Of a DNA stretch of 25,449 bases, positions 5,078 through 13,400 are shown one piece after another. The notes under the pieces are model-generated. The model saw only the letters and a program-made list of their open reading frames with translations. It had not been told where the DNA came from and did not search any database. The position numbers and the translations under genes were made by a program. Numbering within the stretch: position 1 is the stretch's first letter; each line of letters starts with the position of its first letter. The DNA is from a virus: the IMG/VR virus record IMGVR_UViG_3300037076_000064, positions 1-25,449 of that record. One strand, 5' to 3'.

Positions 5078-6398
5078 CCCGTCAATCCGTCAGACGGCTT
5101 TTCACACCACAATCGCTGATGAAAAGCTTTATGGCGGTGCGGCGGGCGGTTAAGGTGGCAAGACTGCTGCATTAGTTGCTGAGTCAATTACCCTAGCCCT
5201 AGAGTACCCAGGCATACCAGTAAACCTATTCCGTCGCACAATACCTGAGTTAAAAGCTACGATCATACCTGAGATACAGAAGCAAGCCGGGGCATACATT
5301 CGTGCCGGTCACATGGAGTGGAAGGGTCAAGACCGTATGTTCCAACTAACTAACGGTTCAACCATAAGCCTAAACTACTTAGACAACGATAATGATATCT
5401 ACCGCTACCAAGGTGCAGAGATGCCTATCATCGGCGTGGATGAGCTAACTCAGTTCCCTCAAGCATGGATAGAATACCTGCTTACCCGTAACCGTACCGC
5501 TAACCCTGACTGGCCTGTGATGTTCTTTGCAGGCACAAACCCTGGTGGAGTAGGCCACGGATGGGTTAAGACACGCTTCATTGACCCTGTGCCACCAGAG
5601 ACTATCAACACAGTTAAACTCGAAGAAGGCGAAACAGTTACTCGTGTATTTATCCCTGCTAAAGTAGATGACCACCCTATCAAGAAGTTCCGAGATGACT
5701 ACAAGCGTAAATTATCGGCAATTAGCGACCCACAACTTCGTAGAGCCTTGAGAGATGGTGATTGGGATGTATTTGCTGGTCAGGTGTTCAAAGAGTTTAG
5801 ACGAGACATACACGTTATTGACCCGATTACTATTCCTGCTCACTGGCAAAGATGGCGAGCTATGGACCATGGCAACCACAACTCGGTCGGTTGGTTTTCC
5901 CGTGACCCTAACCTAGAGCGCATCTACATGTACCGGGAATATCACATAGACGAGTATAAAAAGATTAGTGAGAAAGCTCAAACGATCAAGCAACTCGAAG
6001 CTGGCGAGAATATATCCTACGGCCTAGCCGACCCGTCTATATGGGCTTCAGGACAAGGCGACCATGCCACGGGGCGCTCTATCGCTGAGTTATATCAGGA
6101 TGAGGGTGTTACATGGATGCCAGCCAACAATGACCGTATGGCCGGGCTAAACAACGTACATGAGCATCTAGGCATTGCCAAAGACGGATTACCACGACTG
6201 CAATTCTTCTCTACATGCGTTAGCACAATTCGTACCTTGCCGAGCCTACCTTACGACAAGACAAAGGTTGATGACGTTGATACTAATGCCGATGACCACG
6301 ATTACGACATGCTGCGCTATGGGTTAATGGCGTTCAGTAAAGATGGTAAAGATGACTTCAAGCAGCAGGAAGACTTTAGTTATGAGTTTGGTATCTAA
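5046..6398 (+). CDS. terL: Terminase large subunit, with an in-frame TAA in the Walker A motif
   Basis: ATG 5046 follows AGGAG (5036-5040). The N-terminus MPTTIRVPEYSPSIRQTAFH leads to LYGGAAGG, then TAA (5151-5153), then GGKTAALVAE in the same frame, open to 6398. The rest is clearly a packaging ATPase-nuclease: Walker B IIGVDE (about residue 132), then an RNase H-like nuclease with acidic residues in RAMDHGNH, LADPSIW and DHDYDMLRY. Without the stop and one Gly codon the P-loop would read GGAAGGGKT, which is canonical. Translation restarting at ATG 5313 would give 361 residues lacking the P-loop, so could not pump DNA. Either a translational hop, a real mutation or a sequence error must explain the stop. 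The subunit normally docks on the portal. Confidence 0.9.
5148..5156 (+). promoter_or_regulatory. Candidate translational hop site GGT-TAA-GGT
   Basis: The stop codon is flanked by two identical glycine codons in the terminase frame. A peptidyl-tRNA-Gly leaving the first GGT and re-pairing with the second would skip 6 nt and give an exact Walker A motif. Matching take-off and landing codons with a stop next to the take-off site are the hallmark of T4 gene 60 bypassing. The role here is inferred. Confidence 0.45.
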
Positions 6399-6414
6399 AA
6401 ATAAAGGGGGAACT

Positions 6415-6672
6415 ATGGGTTTTGGTCGAACCACAGTAGAAACAATCGAACATGAGGGGCACTGTATTGTCATCACAAACAAACGAATGCCTATTGTAGT
6501 CGATGATGATTACCAATCAATGCTTGCAGTTTGTATGGAAGCAATCCGTACTGCATACGATGCAGGCAAGCTTGGTGACTTCGGTATTCACTTCACTGTC
6601 GATACTCACAAACGCACCGTAAAACGAGCTGAGAAATACTGGGTAGCAGAAATTGTGGATAATAACGTATGA
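6415..6672 (+). CDS. Hypothetical protein, 85 aa
   Basis: The start is ATG 6415 after AAAGGGGG, which is preferred over an upstream in-frame ATG lying inside the terminase gene. The protein is small and soluble (MGFGRTTVETIEHEGHC...), probably mixed alpha/beta, with no recognised domain. It lies between terminase and portal. A promoter follows its stop, so it probably ends the packaging transcript. Confidence 0.65.
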   Translation: MGFGRTTVETIEHEGHCIVITNKRMPIVVDDDYQSMLAVCMEAIRTAYDAGKLGDFGIHFTVDTHKRTVKRAEKYWVAEIVDNNV

Positions 6673-6678
6673 ATAGTG

Positions 6679-6684
6679 TATAAT
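6679..6684 (+). promoter_or_regulatory. -10 box (TATAAT) upstream of the portal gene
   Basis: A perfect TATAAT in the context AGTGTATAATGTATAG, with no good -35 at normal spacing. It lies in the only real gap before the head operon and is followed 20 nt later by the hairpin shared with the promoters at 13577 and 20726. Confidence 0.55.
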
Positions 6685-6703
6685 GTATAGTACTAAGAAA
6701 GCC

Positions 6704-6723
6704 ACTGTTTACCACAGCGTTTT
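6704..6723 (+). promoter_or_regulatory. Conserved 5'-leader hairpin, copy 1
   Basis: The 20-nt ACTGTTTACCACAGCGTTTT is repeated with one difference at 20749-20768. CTGT and ACAG form a 4-bp stem with a TTACC loop. It lies between the -10 box and the portal start, so it should be in the mRNA leader. Confidence 0.55.
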
Positions 6724-6744
6724 CCGTCAAGGACACGCAAACAG

Positions 6745-8787
6745 TTGGGATATTATCTAGATGAAAAAGAAGTTGTCGAAGCTTTTAGCGGCGACGAAAA
6801 AGACGCAAAGCTCATCTTCGAGAGTTATGATGAGATTGAACGCCTTTCAAACAACAAACCAAAAGCAAAACTCCCCTCTGGCTTTTCAAACGTAACCGAC
6901 GGCTCATTCGCTGCGACTTTGAGGGAACTGCCAAAGCGCTATCTCGCTCAATTATTCACAGGTAACGTCACTTCGACTGATCGTGATGAAGCATGGGTTG
7001 CAGAGTTAGCAAATCTTGTATGGTCAAAGAAGATTATACCGAATGCCAATCAAGACGACTTATTCTTCAACAAGCAGATGGACTGGTCATACCGTGCGAA
7101 TAAGTACGGCTCGCAGCCTATGTTTGCGTTCTACAAGACTACTGAGGCGTATTCTGGTGCAGATTGTGTCCTTCCGTATATCCGTAACGTCATACTCGAA
7201 AAGGGCAAGGTCTCTGACCTCGCTGCTAATCGCTCATACCTCGTACAGTTTTATGACAAGTACACACTCAAATCCATCATTGACTCAGCCGAAAAAGAAC
7301 ACAGCACTGCCAAAAAAGATAAGCGCGAAACCCTTAGTCCATGGGATGTTAAGCAGCTCAAGAAACTACTCGATGCTTCGCCTAGCACAAAAGACGTTAC
7401 CGAACAGACCGAAACAGAACGTGAAAAAGGTTTAGATACTGGTGGAACATTCAAGATTATTCACTGTTTCCAACGTGGCAGTGAAGCACCGTTTTATTCC
7501 TTTGCTCCTGCTCTCGGACACGAGAAAAATATTGTGCGACATGACGAAAACCGTAACCCAACGGGTGACATGCCCCTTATTCTCCTTTATTCAGACATCG
7601 AACGAGAAAACCCCTACGGTTTAGGGCTAGGCCATCTTGTTGGCCCGAACCAGAACGTGCAAGACTTTCTTACCCAGGCACACATGTTTGCGACACAGTA
7701 CGGTTTACGTCCGGCTATTGATGTACATGGCCCCCGTGATACCGCCAAACTTGACACAATCAAATGGAAGTCTGACCACCTTATCTTTACTGGCAACACA
7801 GACATCAAGCCATTCATGCCACCCAGTAGCATATATGCACAGTTTCCAACCTCAATAGGGCTATACAAGACACAACAGCAAGAACTTGTTGGCTCAAAAA
7901 ATGGCTCAGTCGGTTCACAGTCCGGTAACCCTAGCTACTCCAAGACAAATGCCGGTGTGAAGATGCAGGAAGCATCTAATGGAACCAACGACGGCTTCTT
8001 GCAGATGCGCCACGAGCAAGCCTATGAACGACTTGTCACCACGATGCTTAACATTCACATGGCGAACATGGAAGGTGAAGAAATACTGAAGATTATTGAC
8101 GAGGAAGCTATTAAATTAGACAGAGCCGGTATGGAACTCGACCACGACCAAGATGGCAATATAACCTCACAAGAAGCGCTTGTTGAATATGACAAGATGC
8201 GCGGTAAGTTTGCCTTTGAAGTTGATGCGAACTCATCGAAAGAAAAGAGCGACAACGATGATGCTGATGCAATGGAAAAGGAAGTCGTATTTATACAGAC
8301 TGCCTCGCAAATGCCCCCACAGATACCAATGGGTGAGTACGTCTTCAATACTGGTGAATATATGGCAGCTATTCTCCGCAAAAAGGGTATGAAAGACCTC
8401 GACAAAATACTTGTCAAACAGACACCCCAAGAACAACAGGGCCAGCAAGGTATAGACCCAACAACTGGTCAACCTATCCCACCAGTAGACCCGAACCAAC
8501 CAGACCCGAATAACCCAGGGTTTGATGTAAATGGACAACCATTAGACAAAACACCACAAGGAACTACAGACCCTACAGGTGGTGTACCTACACAAGCCCC
8601 GAATGCTATGCAACCGGCACAGCCACAACAGCCTCAACCTGATGTCATGGCACTTGCTCAACGAGCCAAGCAATTAGACCAAACCCACCAACTTGGCCCA
8701 CAACTCGCTGCTGAAATAGCAAAGATGGAAGCCCAGGGTGTAGACCCACAACAAATCATGCAAATGATAACAGGAGGTCAGCAATGA
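6745..8787 (+). CDS. Portal protein
   Basis: 680 residues from TTG 6745, with AAGGA (6729-6733) upstream. No in-frame ATG fits, and a TAA at 6694 closes the frame. Position after the terminase and before scaffold and capsid genes, the length, and a core with PLILLYSDIERENPYGLGL and MPPSSIYAQFP identify a portal, the dodecameric ring through which DNA is packaged and ejected. Residues about 466-477 (DHDQDGNITSQE) form a perfect EF-hand calcium loop flanked by helices. The C-terminus (about 555-640) is Pro/Gln-rich and probably disordered, ending in a helix (QQIMQMITGGQQ). The stop overlaps the next start. Confidence 0.85.
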   Translation: MGYYLDEKEVVEAFSGDEKDAKLIFESYDEIERLSNNKPKAKLPSGFSNVTDGSFAATLRELPKRYLAQLFTGNVTSTDRDEAWVAELANLVWSKKIIPNANQDDLFFNKQMDWSYRANKYGSQPMFAFYKTTEAYSGADCVLPYIRNVILEKGKVSDLAANRSYLVQFYDKYTLKSIIDSAEKEHSTAKKDKRETLSPWDVKQLKKLLDASPSTKDVTEQTETEREKGLDTGGTFKIIHCFQRGSEAPFYSFAPALGHEKNIVRHDENRNPTGDMPLILLYSDIERENPYGLGLGHLVGPNQNVQDFLTQAHMFATQYGLRPAIDVHGPRDTAKLDTIKWKSDHLIFTGNTDIKPFMPPSSIYAQFPTSIGLYKTQQQELVGSKNGSVGSQSGNPSYSKTNAGVKMQEASNGTNDGFLQMRHEQAYERLVTTMLNIHMANMEGEEILKIIDEEAIKLDRAGMELDHDQDGNITSQEALVEYDKMRGKFAFEVDANSSKEKSDNDDADAMEKEVVFIQTASQMPPQIPMGEYVFNTGEYMAAILRKKGMKDLDKILVKQTPQEQQGQQGIDPTTGQPIPPVDPNQPDPNNPGFDVNGQPLDKTPQGTTDPTGGVPTQAPNAMQPAQPQQPQPDVMALAQRAKQLDQTHQLGPQLAAEIAKMEAQGVDPQQIMQMITGGQQ

Positions 8788-9050
8788 ACGACAACGGAAT
8801 ATATACCGGTATCAATGAACCTGAGCAAGAAATCCAGCAAGAAGTAGCAGAGCAAGTTGAAACAAAGCACGTCCTCAAAGCATCTGAGAAGAAAATCAAG
8901 GCAATCATCGAGAATGAAAAGACCGCTGTTGCCAATATTCTCGATCTACCCGCACTTAAAGATTGCAACATGGATGTCGAAGTAGAGGCTCGCCGTCGCT
9001 ACATTAACTTCTTGAACATATTACTGGGGCAGTTCGATGACATCGCTTAA
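8784..9050 (+). CDS. Small helical protein between portal and scaffold, 88 aa
   Basis: The start overlaps the portal stop (ATGA), after AGGAGG at 8773-8778. The product is acidic and strongly helical (EPEQEIQQEVAEQVETKHV, SEKKIKAIIENEKTAVANIL), with coiled-coil character. It could be a head-assembly accessory protein. No family is recognised. Confidence 0.65.
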   Translation: MNDNGIYTGINEPEQEIQQEVAEQVETKHVLKASEKKIKAIIENEKTAVANILDLPALKDCNMDVEVEARRRYINFLNILLGQFDDIA

Positions 9051-9252
9051 CCAACGAGTCATCGAGACTGAAGAGGGTGCAGTCCATGAGGTAGACATCA
9101 CTGAATTGCCACCCCCACAAAACCATGACTTTTACCAAGAAGGGCCATATATCAAATGCACTTGCCACCCTCATACAAGCAAGCGCATACCCTACGGCAA
9201 ACAACTAACTATGAAAGATGGGAGGTTAGCATTCACTGAGGTATCGCTGTAA
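9037..9252 (+). CDS. Small hypothetical protein, 71 aa
   Basis: The gene overlaps the previous one by 14 nt. The product carries YIKCTCHPHTSKRIPYGKQL, with a CxCHxH cluster that might bind metal. It has the size and place of small unknown proteins found in head operons. No function is assigned. Confidence 0.55.
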   Translation: MTSLNQRVIETEEGAVHEVDITELPPPQNHDFYQEGPYIKCTCHPHTSKRIPYGKQLTMKDGRLAFTEVSL

Positions 9253-9289
9253 GCCCTTACGCGAGGGTTTACAAGGACACCTCCGTCCT
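9251..9289 (+). other. Two intergenic hairpins before the scaffold gene
   Basis: AAGCCCT (9251-9257) pairs with AGGGTTT (9264-9270), and AGGAC (9274-9278) pairs with GTCCT (9285-9289). Neither is followed by a long U-run, so partial termination or mRNA processing before the highly expressed scaffold and capsid genes is possible. Confidence 0.4.
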
Positions 9290-9338
9290 ACCGGCTCGCC
9301 ACCGTGATTTATAAAGGCTGTAAACAAGGAGTGATCTA

Positions 9339-10148
9339 ATGGCTGAAGAAGATGCAACAAATGTCCAAACGGACGAAACAAAAACCGCTGAAGTAGCGGA
9401 AAGTCACGAACTGACCGATGCTGATGGCATAAGAGAGTTACCTGTTAAGGATGAAACTGAAGCAGTGGCATCTGATAAGCAAGAGCAATCCGATGAAACC
9501 GAGGAAGCCGAAACAGATAAAACTGAGGGAGCAACCGAGGAGACAGAGGAAAATGCGGACGACGCTCGCAAGCGCCACAACGATGAGATGGCACAACGCC
9601 GCATTGCCGAGCGAGACCAACGAAAAGTCCTACGCGAAGCTCAGCAAGAGTTTCAGAAGACTGTAGACCCTGATGACCTAGAAAGTCGCCTGGTATCTAT
9701 GGAGAATGAGCGCTTTGTTGAAAAGGTTGAGAATAATATCTCAAACGCAAAACGGGATGTACAAGACAGTCTCGCATTACCTGTTTTCAAAGAAGACCCC
9801 GAACTGTTTACCGATTTTATGCGCGAAACGATTGATACCTTTGGTATCTTTCACGACACGTTAAAAGAGGATGACGGTTCACCGGCATTCTTAGGGTTTT
9901 ATAACCCGAAAACAGGCGCACCAATATCAATAAAAGAACTATCTGAACGCGAAGCTGCTCGACTCAACCGAGTGCGAACAAAAGAAGCGACAACTGCTAC
10001 GGTGAAAGCCCAACAGAACGAACAAAAAATGCGCGCCCGGTCAGATGTAGTCGGAGGTGGTAAGAATGTCACTGATGATAGAGACGACAAAAAACTTACT
10101 GCTGATGAATACGCCGAAAAACACGGCTTGAAAAGCGTTCGGTACTAA
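9339..10148 (+). CDS. Scaffold-like head assembly protein
   Basis: AAGGAG precedes the ATG. The 269-residue product has a very acidic Glu/Asp/Thr-rich first 75 residues. A charged helical middle follows (RIAERDQRKVLREAQQEF, about 90-135), then a short folded part and a basic tail. This composition and the place directly before the capsid gene match phage scaffolding proteins, which shape the procapsid and then leave. Direct sequence similarity to a named family is not evident to me, so the call rests on position and composition. Confidence 0.75.
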   Translation: MAEEDATNVQTDETKTAEVAESHELTDADGIRELPVKDETEAVASDKQEQSDETEEAETDKTEGATEETEENADDARKRHNDEMAQRRIAERDQRKVLREAQQEFQKTVDPDDLESRLVSMENERFVEKVENNISNAKRDVQDSLALPVFKEDPELFTDFMRETIDTFGIFHDTLKEDDGSPAFLGFYNPKTGAPISIKELSEREAARLNRVRTKEATTATVKAQQNEQKMRARSDVVGGGKNVTDDRDDKKLTADEYAEKHGLKSVRY

Positions 10149-10160
10149 AGGGAGACTTAA

Positions 10161-11081
10161 ATGTCTGCAAACACAACTGGTACTCTTACCCAAGAGGCCA
10201 TAACCTACTACGAAAAGAAGTTCCTTGGTCGCAAAGAATACGAAAGTATCTTCGAGCAAGGCGCACAGTTCCGCACCGCCCCTAAAAATGGTGGTAACAC
10301 GATTGTATTTACTCGTCACACACCTCTCGCAACGGTCACTACCTACTTAACTGAAGGTACAAACCCTGCTGAAGTCTCAATGACGGCTGCAAACGTGTCT
10401 GCTGTACTCCATGAGTACGGTACAACTGCTAAGATTTCACGCTTCCTTACCCTTAACGGTATCGACGCTAACAACGCTGAGAAAATTGAAGTTGTTGGTC
10501 AAAACATGCGTGAAACTTTGGACGAATTAGTCCGAAACGAATTGTTTACAGGTGCAACTGCTGCCTACACTGGCGGTAAGTCTGCTCTGTCTGCTCTGTC
10601 TGCAAGTGATGTTATCACTGTCAAAGACATTCAGAAAGTTGTCAGAACCCTTAAGAAAAACAAGGCTCGCCGTCTTACCGATGGTGTTGCGCCTTGGATG
10701 GGTAAACTGTCACCTGACACAAGCTTCGACTTGCAAAACGATACGACATGGATTAACGCTGATATTTACGGCAATGCAGGTTCAAAACTGTATCGTGGTG
10801 AACTCGGTAAAATCGCTGGCGTTCGCTTGCTCGAAAGTGCTAACCCAAAAACAGAAAGCTCGACCGTTACTGTTTACAGCAACTTCTTCCATGGTGCTGA
10901 AGCCTTTGGTGTTATCGACCTAGACGGTGACGCACCACAGCTTTACATCATCCCTCACACGAAGATTGACAGCGGCAACCCTGCTGGTCGATTTAGTAAT
11001 GTGTCATGGGCTGCAAGCTATGTTGCGAAGACCCTTAACGCTGATTGGCTAGTTAATTTAAAATGCGGTGTTACAGCGTAA
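10161..11081 (+). CDS. Major capsid protein, N4-gp56 family
   Basis: 306 residues, start after GGGAGAC. The N-terminus YYEKKFLGRKEYESIFEQGA, then PKNGGNTIVFTRHTPL and TYLTEGTNPAEVSM, then VSAVLHEYGTTAKISRFLTL and ETLDELVRNELFTGATAAY, are the signature of the N4-gp56 major capsid family (HK97 fold). The later part has the variable domain and a C-terminal IPHTKIDSGNPAGRF. It is the main shell protein. Despite the family name, the neighbouring genes do not include the giant virion RNA polymerase of phage N4. A promoter lies 23 bp after the stop. Confidence 0.92.
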   Translation: MSANTTGTLTQEAITYYEKKFLGRKEYESIFEQGAQFRTAPKNGGNTIVFTRHTPLATVTTYLTEGTNPAEVSMTAANVSAVLHEYGTTAKISRFLTLNGIDANNAEKIEVVGQNMRETLDELVRNELFTGATAAYTGGKSALSALSASDVITVKDIQKVVRTLKKNKARRLTDGVAPWMGKLSPDTSFDLQNDTTWINADIYGNAGSKLYRGELGKIAGVRLLESANPKTESSTVTVYSNFFHGAEAFGVIDLDGDAPQLYIIPHTKIDSGNPAGRFSNVSWAASYVAKTLNADWLVNLKCGVTA

Positions 11082-11103
11082 TCTGTTAATCGGCTAAGAA
11101 TAG

Positions 11104-11112
11104 TGCTATAAT
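11104..11112 (+). promoter_or_regulatory. Extended -10 promoter (TGCTATAAT)
   Basis: TGCTATAATGTG lies between the capsid and HNH genes and is identical in its TGCTATAATG core to those at 2881 and 20726. No good -35 is visible. It should drive the HNH gene and perhaps the small genes after it. Confidence 0.6.
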
Positions 11113-11146
11113 GTGATGAGTATGTAAGAAATATAGAAAGGCACAC

Positions 11147-11671
11147 ATGGCACTAATATTAGAAACCAAGAAACAGAAAAGTACTTATGCGGCAGTACAC
11201 ATGTGGATGCGTTACCATCATGGTAAACCTCAGAAATGTGAAAACTGCGAGACAACCGAGAAACGTATGTACCATTGGGCAAACGTCAGTGGTACATACA
11301 AAAGAGAGCGTGAAGATTGGTTACGATTATGCGTACCATGTCACAAAAGCAACGACATTAAAGCACTTGGCGGAAAAATAAAGGCTAGACCTAAAAAGGT
11401 TCAACCGACAAAGATATGCACTGAGTGTGGAAATGAGTTCTTTAAAAACCCCCATCTAAGTAGAAAACAGTGGGAAGCCGCTGAACTCTGTAGCTTAGAA
11501 TGTTCAATTAAACGTACTGGCAGGAAACTAAAAGGTACGAAACAGTCAGAACAAACCAAAGCTCTAAAGTCAAAACTACTTAAAGAGAGATGGGCGACAA
11601 ACGAACAATGGCGTGAACATGTTACGAAGAAGATGATAGGTAACCAATTTGCACGTAAAACTGAGAAGTAG
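11147..11671 (+). CDS. HNH-type endonuclease with NUMOD3-like tail
   Basis: 174 residues. A first zinc-bound HNH-like core spans about residues 31-70: C31/C34, HWANVSGTYKREREDWLRLC and CVPCHKSND. A second C4 zinc finger follows (C91, C94, C115, C119). The C-terminus GRKLKGTKQSEQTKALKSK resembles the NUMOD3 DNA-binding motif of homing endonucleases. It has its own extended -10 promoter and a strong 3' hairpin, so looks like an inserted mobile gene downstream of the capsid gene. The HNH core lacks a fully classic second histidine pattern, so activity is uncertain. Confidence 0.7.
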   Translation: MALILETKKQKSTYAAVHMWMRYHHGKPQKCENCETTEKRMYHWANVSGTYKREREDWLRLCVPCHKSNDIKALGGKIKARPKKVQPTKICTECGNEFFKNPHLSRKQWEAAELCSLECSIKRTGRKLKGTKQSEQTKALKSKLLKERWATNEQWREHVTKKMIGNQFARKTEK

Positions 11672-11718
11672 CCCCCACAGATAGCGTAGATCACGAATCG
11701 TAGCGCTACGGGGGCTAC
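11668..11718 (+). other. Strong hairpin at the end of the second HNH gene
   Basis: GTAGCCCCC (11668-11676) pairs perfectly with GGGGGCTAC (11710-11718), and TAGCG (11682-11686) with CGCTA (11704-11708). GTAGCGCTAC (11700-11709) is also a perfect palindrome. The stem covers the stop codon. No U-run follows, so it may be an RNA stabiliser or an element boundary. Confidence 0.5.
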
Positions 11719-11748
11719 ACCTCACCAAGTAATTTAATAAGGAGAGAT

Positions 11749-11979
11749 ATGAACGACAAAACTATCAAAGCAATCAAAGAGTACTACCAACTTGGTAGGC
11801 CAATTCAAACAATCGCTCGTTCCTATAGGCTCTCTGTTGAAGAAGTCTTAGACGTCCTCGGACTGAATGACATTAGAACCGTTACAAGCTCCGGTGATTT
11901 AGTTGGTCAAGACGAAACGGGCGAAGACATAAAAATCAAAACTGAAACAATCTATAAGGCTGCTTTTACTACTGACTAG
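11749..11979 (+). CDS. Small helix-turn-helix protein, 76 aa
   Basis: AAGGAG lies upstream of the ATG. Residues about 6-40 (AIKEYYQLGRPIQTIARSYR then LSVEEVLDVLGL) form a helix-turn-helix of the sigma-region-4/transposase type. The C-terminal half is polar and has no recognised domain. It could regulate late transcription or act in assembly; the sequence does not tell. It begins a short run that leads to the glycosyltransferase. Confidence 0.6.
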   Translation: MNDKTIKAIKEYYQLGRPIQTIARSYRLSVEEVLDVLGLNDIRTVTSSGDLVGQDETGEDIKIKTETIYKAAFTTD

Positions 11980-11980
11980 C

Positions 11981-12235
11981 ATGGACGAGGGCAGATACTA
12001 CGACCTACGAAACCTACAAGCCGTTATAGACAGTCGCCTGAAGCCACATGATGTTCGCAGAGCTGCATATAAGTCAAAGGTACTCATTCTACGGCAGGTA
12101 AATGACAAAGGGCTTACACGACTTCGTGAGCGTCTTATCAAAGCAGCAAAAGCCGGTGACGAAAAAGAAGAGTGGAAAATATCAAACCAGATTAAAGACT
12201 ACTTACACGAGAAAAAGTTAGATAAGCCAGTATGA
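11981..12235 (+). CDS. Basic helical hypothetical protein, 84 aa
   Basis: It starts one base after the previous stop, without a clear ribosome-binding site, so is probably read by coupling. The product is rich in Arg and Lys and predicted helical (LRNLQAVIDSRLKPHDVRRA, LTRLRERLIKAAKAGDEKEE). Possibly a nucleic-acid-binding or structural protein; the family is unknown. Confidence 0.6.
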   Translation: MDEGRYYDLRNLQAVIDSRLKPHDVRRAAYKSKVLILRQVNDKGLTRLRERLIKAAKAGDEKEEWKISNQIKDYLHEKKLDKPV

Positions 12236-12300
12236 AGAAACTAAAAGACTGTTCAATAGATGACTGTATCGCAATAGCCGTTAAGGCGAAAATATGCTGA
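12232..12300 (+). CDS. Possible 22-residue coupled ORF
   Basis: ATGA overlap with the upstream stop and 7-nt overlap with the glycosyltransferase start. The peptide is MKKLKDCSIDDCIAIAVKAK plus two residues. It may only keep ribosomes moving to the next gene. Confidence 0.3.
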   Translation: MKKLKDCSIDDCIAIAVKAKIC

Positions 12301-13400
12301 AGCTTAAGGTGCTTGCCATCCATAATATAACATTTGAGGGTTCTAAAAAAGAGTCAGCCGTACAGATATGGCGTGTCTGGCGACCACTAGAGGAACTGAA
12401 AAAACATGTTGACTGGCAGATTGACTACCAGAAAACTTTTATAAAAAACCACGCAAATCTCGACAAACTCGAAAACTTTACACACAAAGAAATCGAAGAA
12501 GCTGGTGAGAATCTAGGCCAGTATGACATTATCTTTAGTTCATATCATGCCGACGGTGGTGCTGACGCATTGATTGAAGCCGTCTGTCATAAGTACGGTA
12601 CTAAGTACATCATCGACGACGATGACAACTCATTCGCTATAGACGAATCAAATCCGTATTGGACTGTCATGAACCACGACAATACATTTATCATGCAAGA
12701 AATTATCCGCACAGCTAAATACATTTGTACCACGAATGACATACTCTCTGATGTTATTAAAGTAAGAAACACTGAGAATGTAAAACTATTTACCATCCCG
12801 AACTACATAGCAGATTGTTACCAAGAGACTGAACCTGATAACGGTGATAGAGTAGTCATCGGGTATTTTGGTGGTTCATCTCATTATGACGACATGCACG
12901 AAACTAACTTCTTGCCCGCCCTGCAAAAGGTTATGAATGAGCATAAAAACGTCTACTTCAAGTCTTGTGGCATACCAGTTAAATATTCACTCCCAACACA
13001 AAGAAAAGAGATCATAGATGTAGCCTATGGGCGTGACTGGTACTCTAAACTGTTCCCAACGCTCAAGTTTGACATAGCCGTTGCACCACTCCGAGACACC
13101 ATATTTAATAACTGCAAATCAAACATCAAGTGGCAAGAGAGTACCCGAATGGGCGCTGCCTTTGTTTGCTCTGATGTCGGGCCTTATAGCAGCCTACCGG
13201 TAAGCGTAGCATCCAAGGTAGAGAACACTGTTGATGATTGGTATATAGCGCTTACCGAACTGGTCGAGAACGCAGAGAAGCGCAAGGGATTAGTCAAGTC
13301 TGCTAGAAAAGAGTTGAAAGACAACTGGCGGTTAGAAAAGAATTGGTCTAAATATCGGGATATGTTCGTCAAAGTCTATAACGATAAGAGGAGCGAGTAA
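12294..13400 (+). CDS. GT-B glycosyltransferase (GT4-like)
   Basis: 368 residues, start after AAGGCG. The N-terminal half has IWRVWRPLEEL, a YDIIFSSYHADGGADALIEA stretch and an acidic run DDDD at about 108-111. The C-terminal half has VIGYFGGSSHYDDM, FDIAVAPLRDTIFNNCKSNI and KWQESTRMGAAFVCSDVGPY, the donor-binding layout of GT4-type enzymes including the glutamate near the C-terminal helix. It should move an activated sugar to an acceptor. Its place in the late operon suggests virion-protein or host-surface glycosylation (inference). There is no signal peptide or membrane segment. Confidence 0.82.
   Translation: MLKLKVLAIHNITFEGSKKESAVQIWRVWRPLEELKKHVDWQIDYQKTFIKNHANLDKLENFTHKEIEEAGENLGQYDIIFSSYHADGGADALIEAVCHKYGTKYIIDDDDNSFAIDESNPYWTVMNHDNTFIMQEIIRTAKYICTTNDILSDVIKVRNTENVKLFTIPNYIADCYQETEPDNGDRVVIGYFGGSSHYDDMHETNFLPALQKVMNEHKNVYFKSCGIPVKYSLPTQRKEIIDVAYGRDWYSKLFPTLKFDIAVAPLRDTIFNNCKSNIKWQESTRMGAAFVCSDVGPYSSLPVSVASKVENTVDDWYIALTELVENAEKRKGLVKSARKELKDNWRLEKNWSKYRDMFVKVYNDKRSE

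Noticed and set aside
5151-5153. Stop-codon reassignment as the explanation for TAA in terL
   Set aside because: TAA, TAG and TGA all end other genes here, and reading TAA as an amino acid would leave two extra residues in the P-loop.
5313-6398. Large terminase taken to begin at ATG 5313
   Set aside because: This start lacks a good ribosome-binding site and drops the P-loop; the N-terminal part from 5046 is clearly the same gene.
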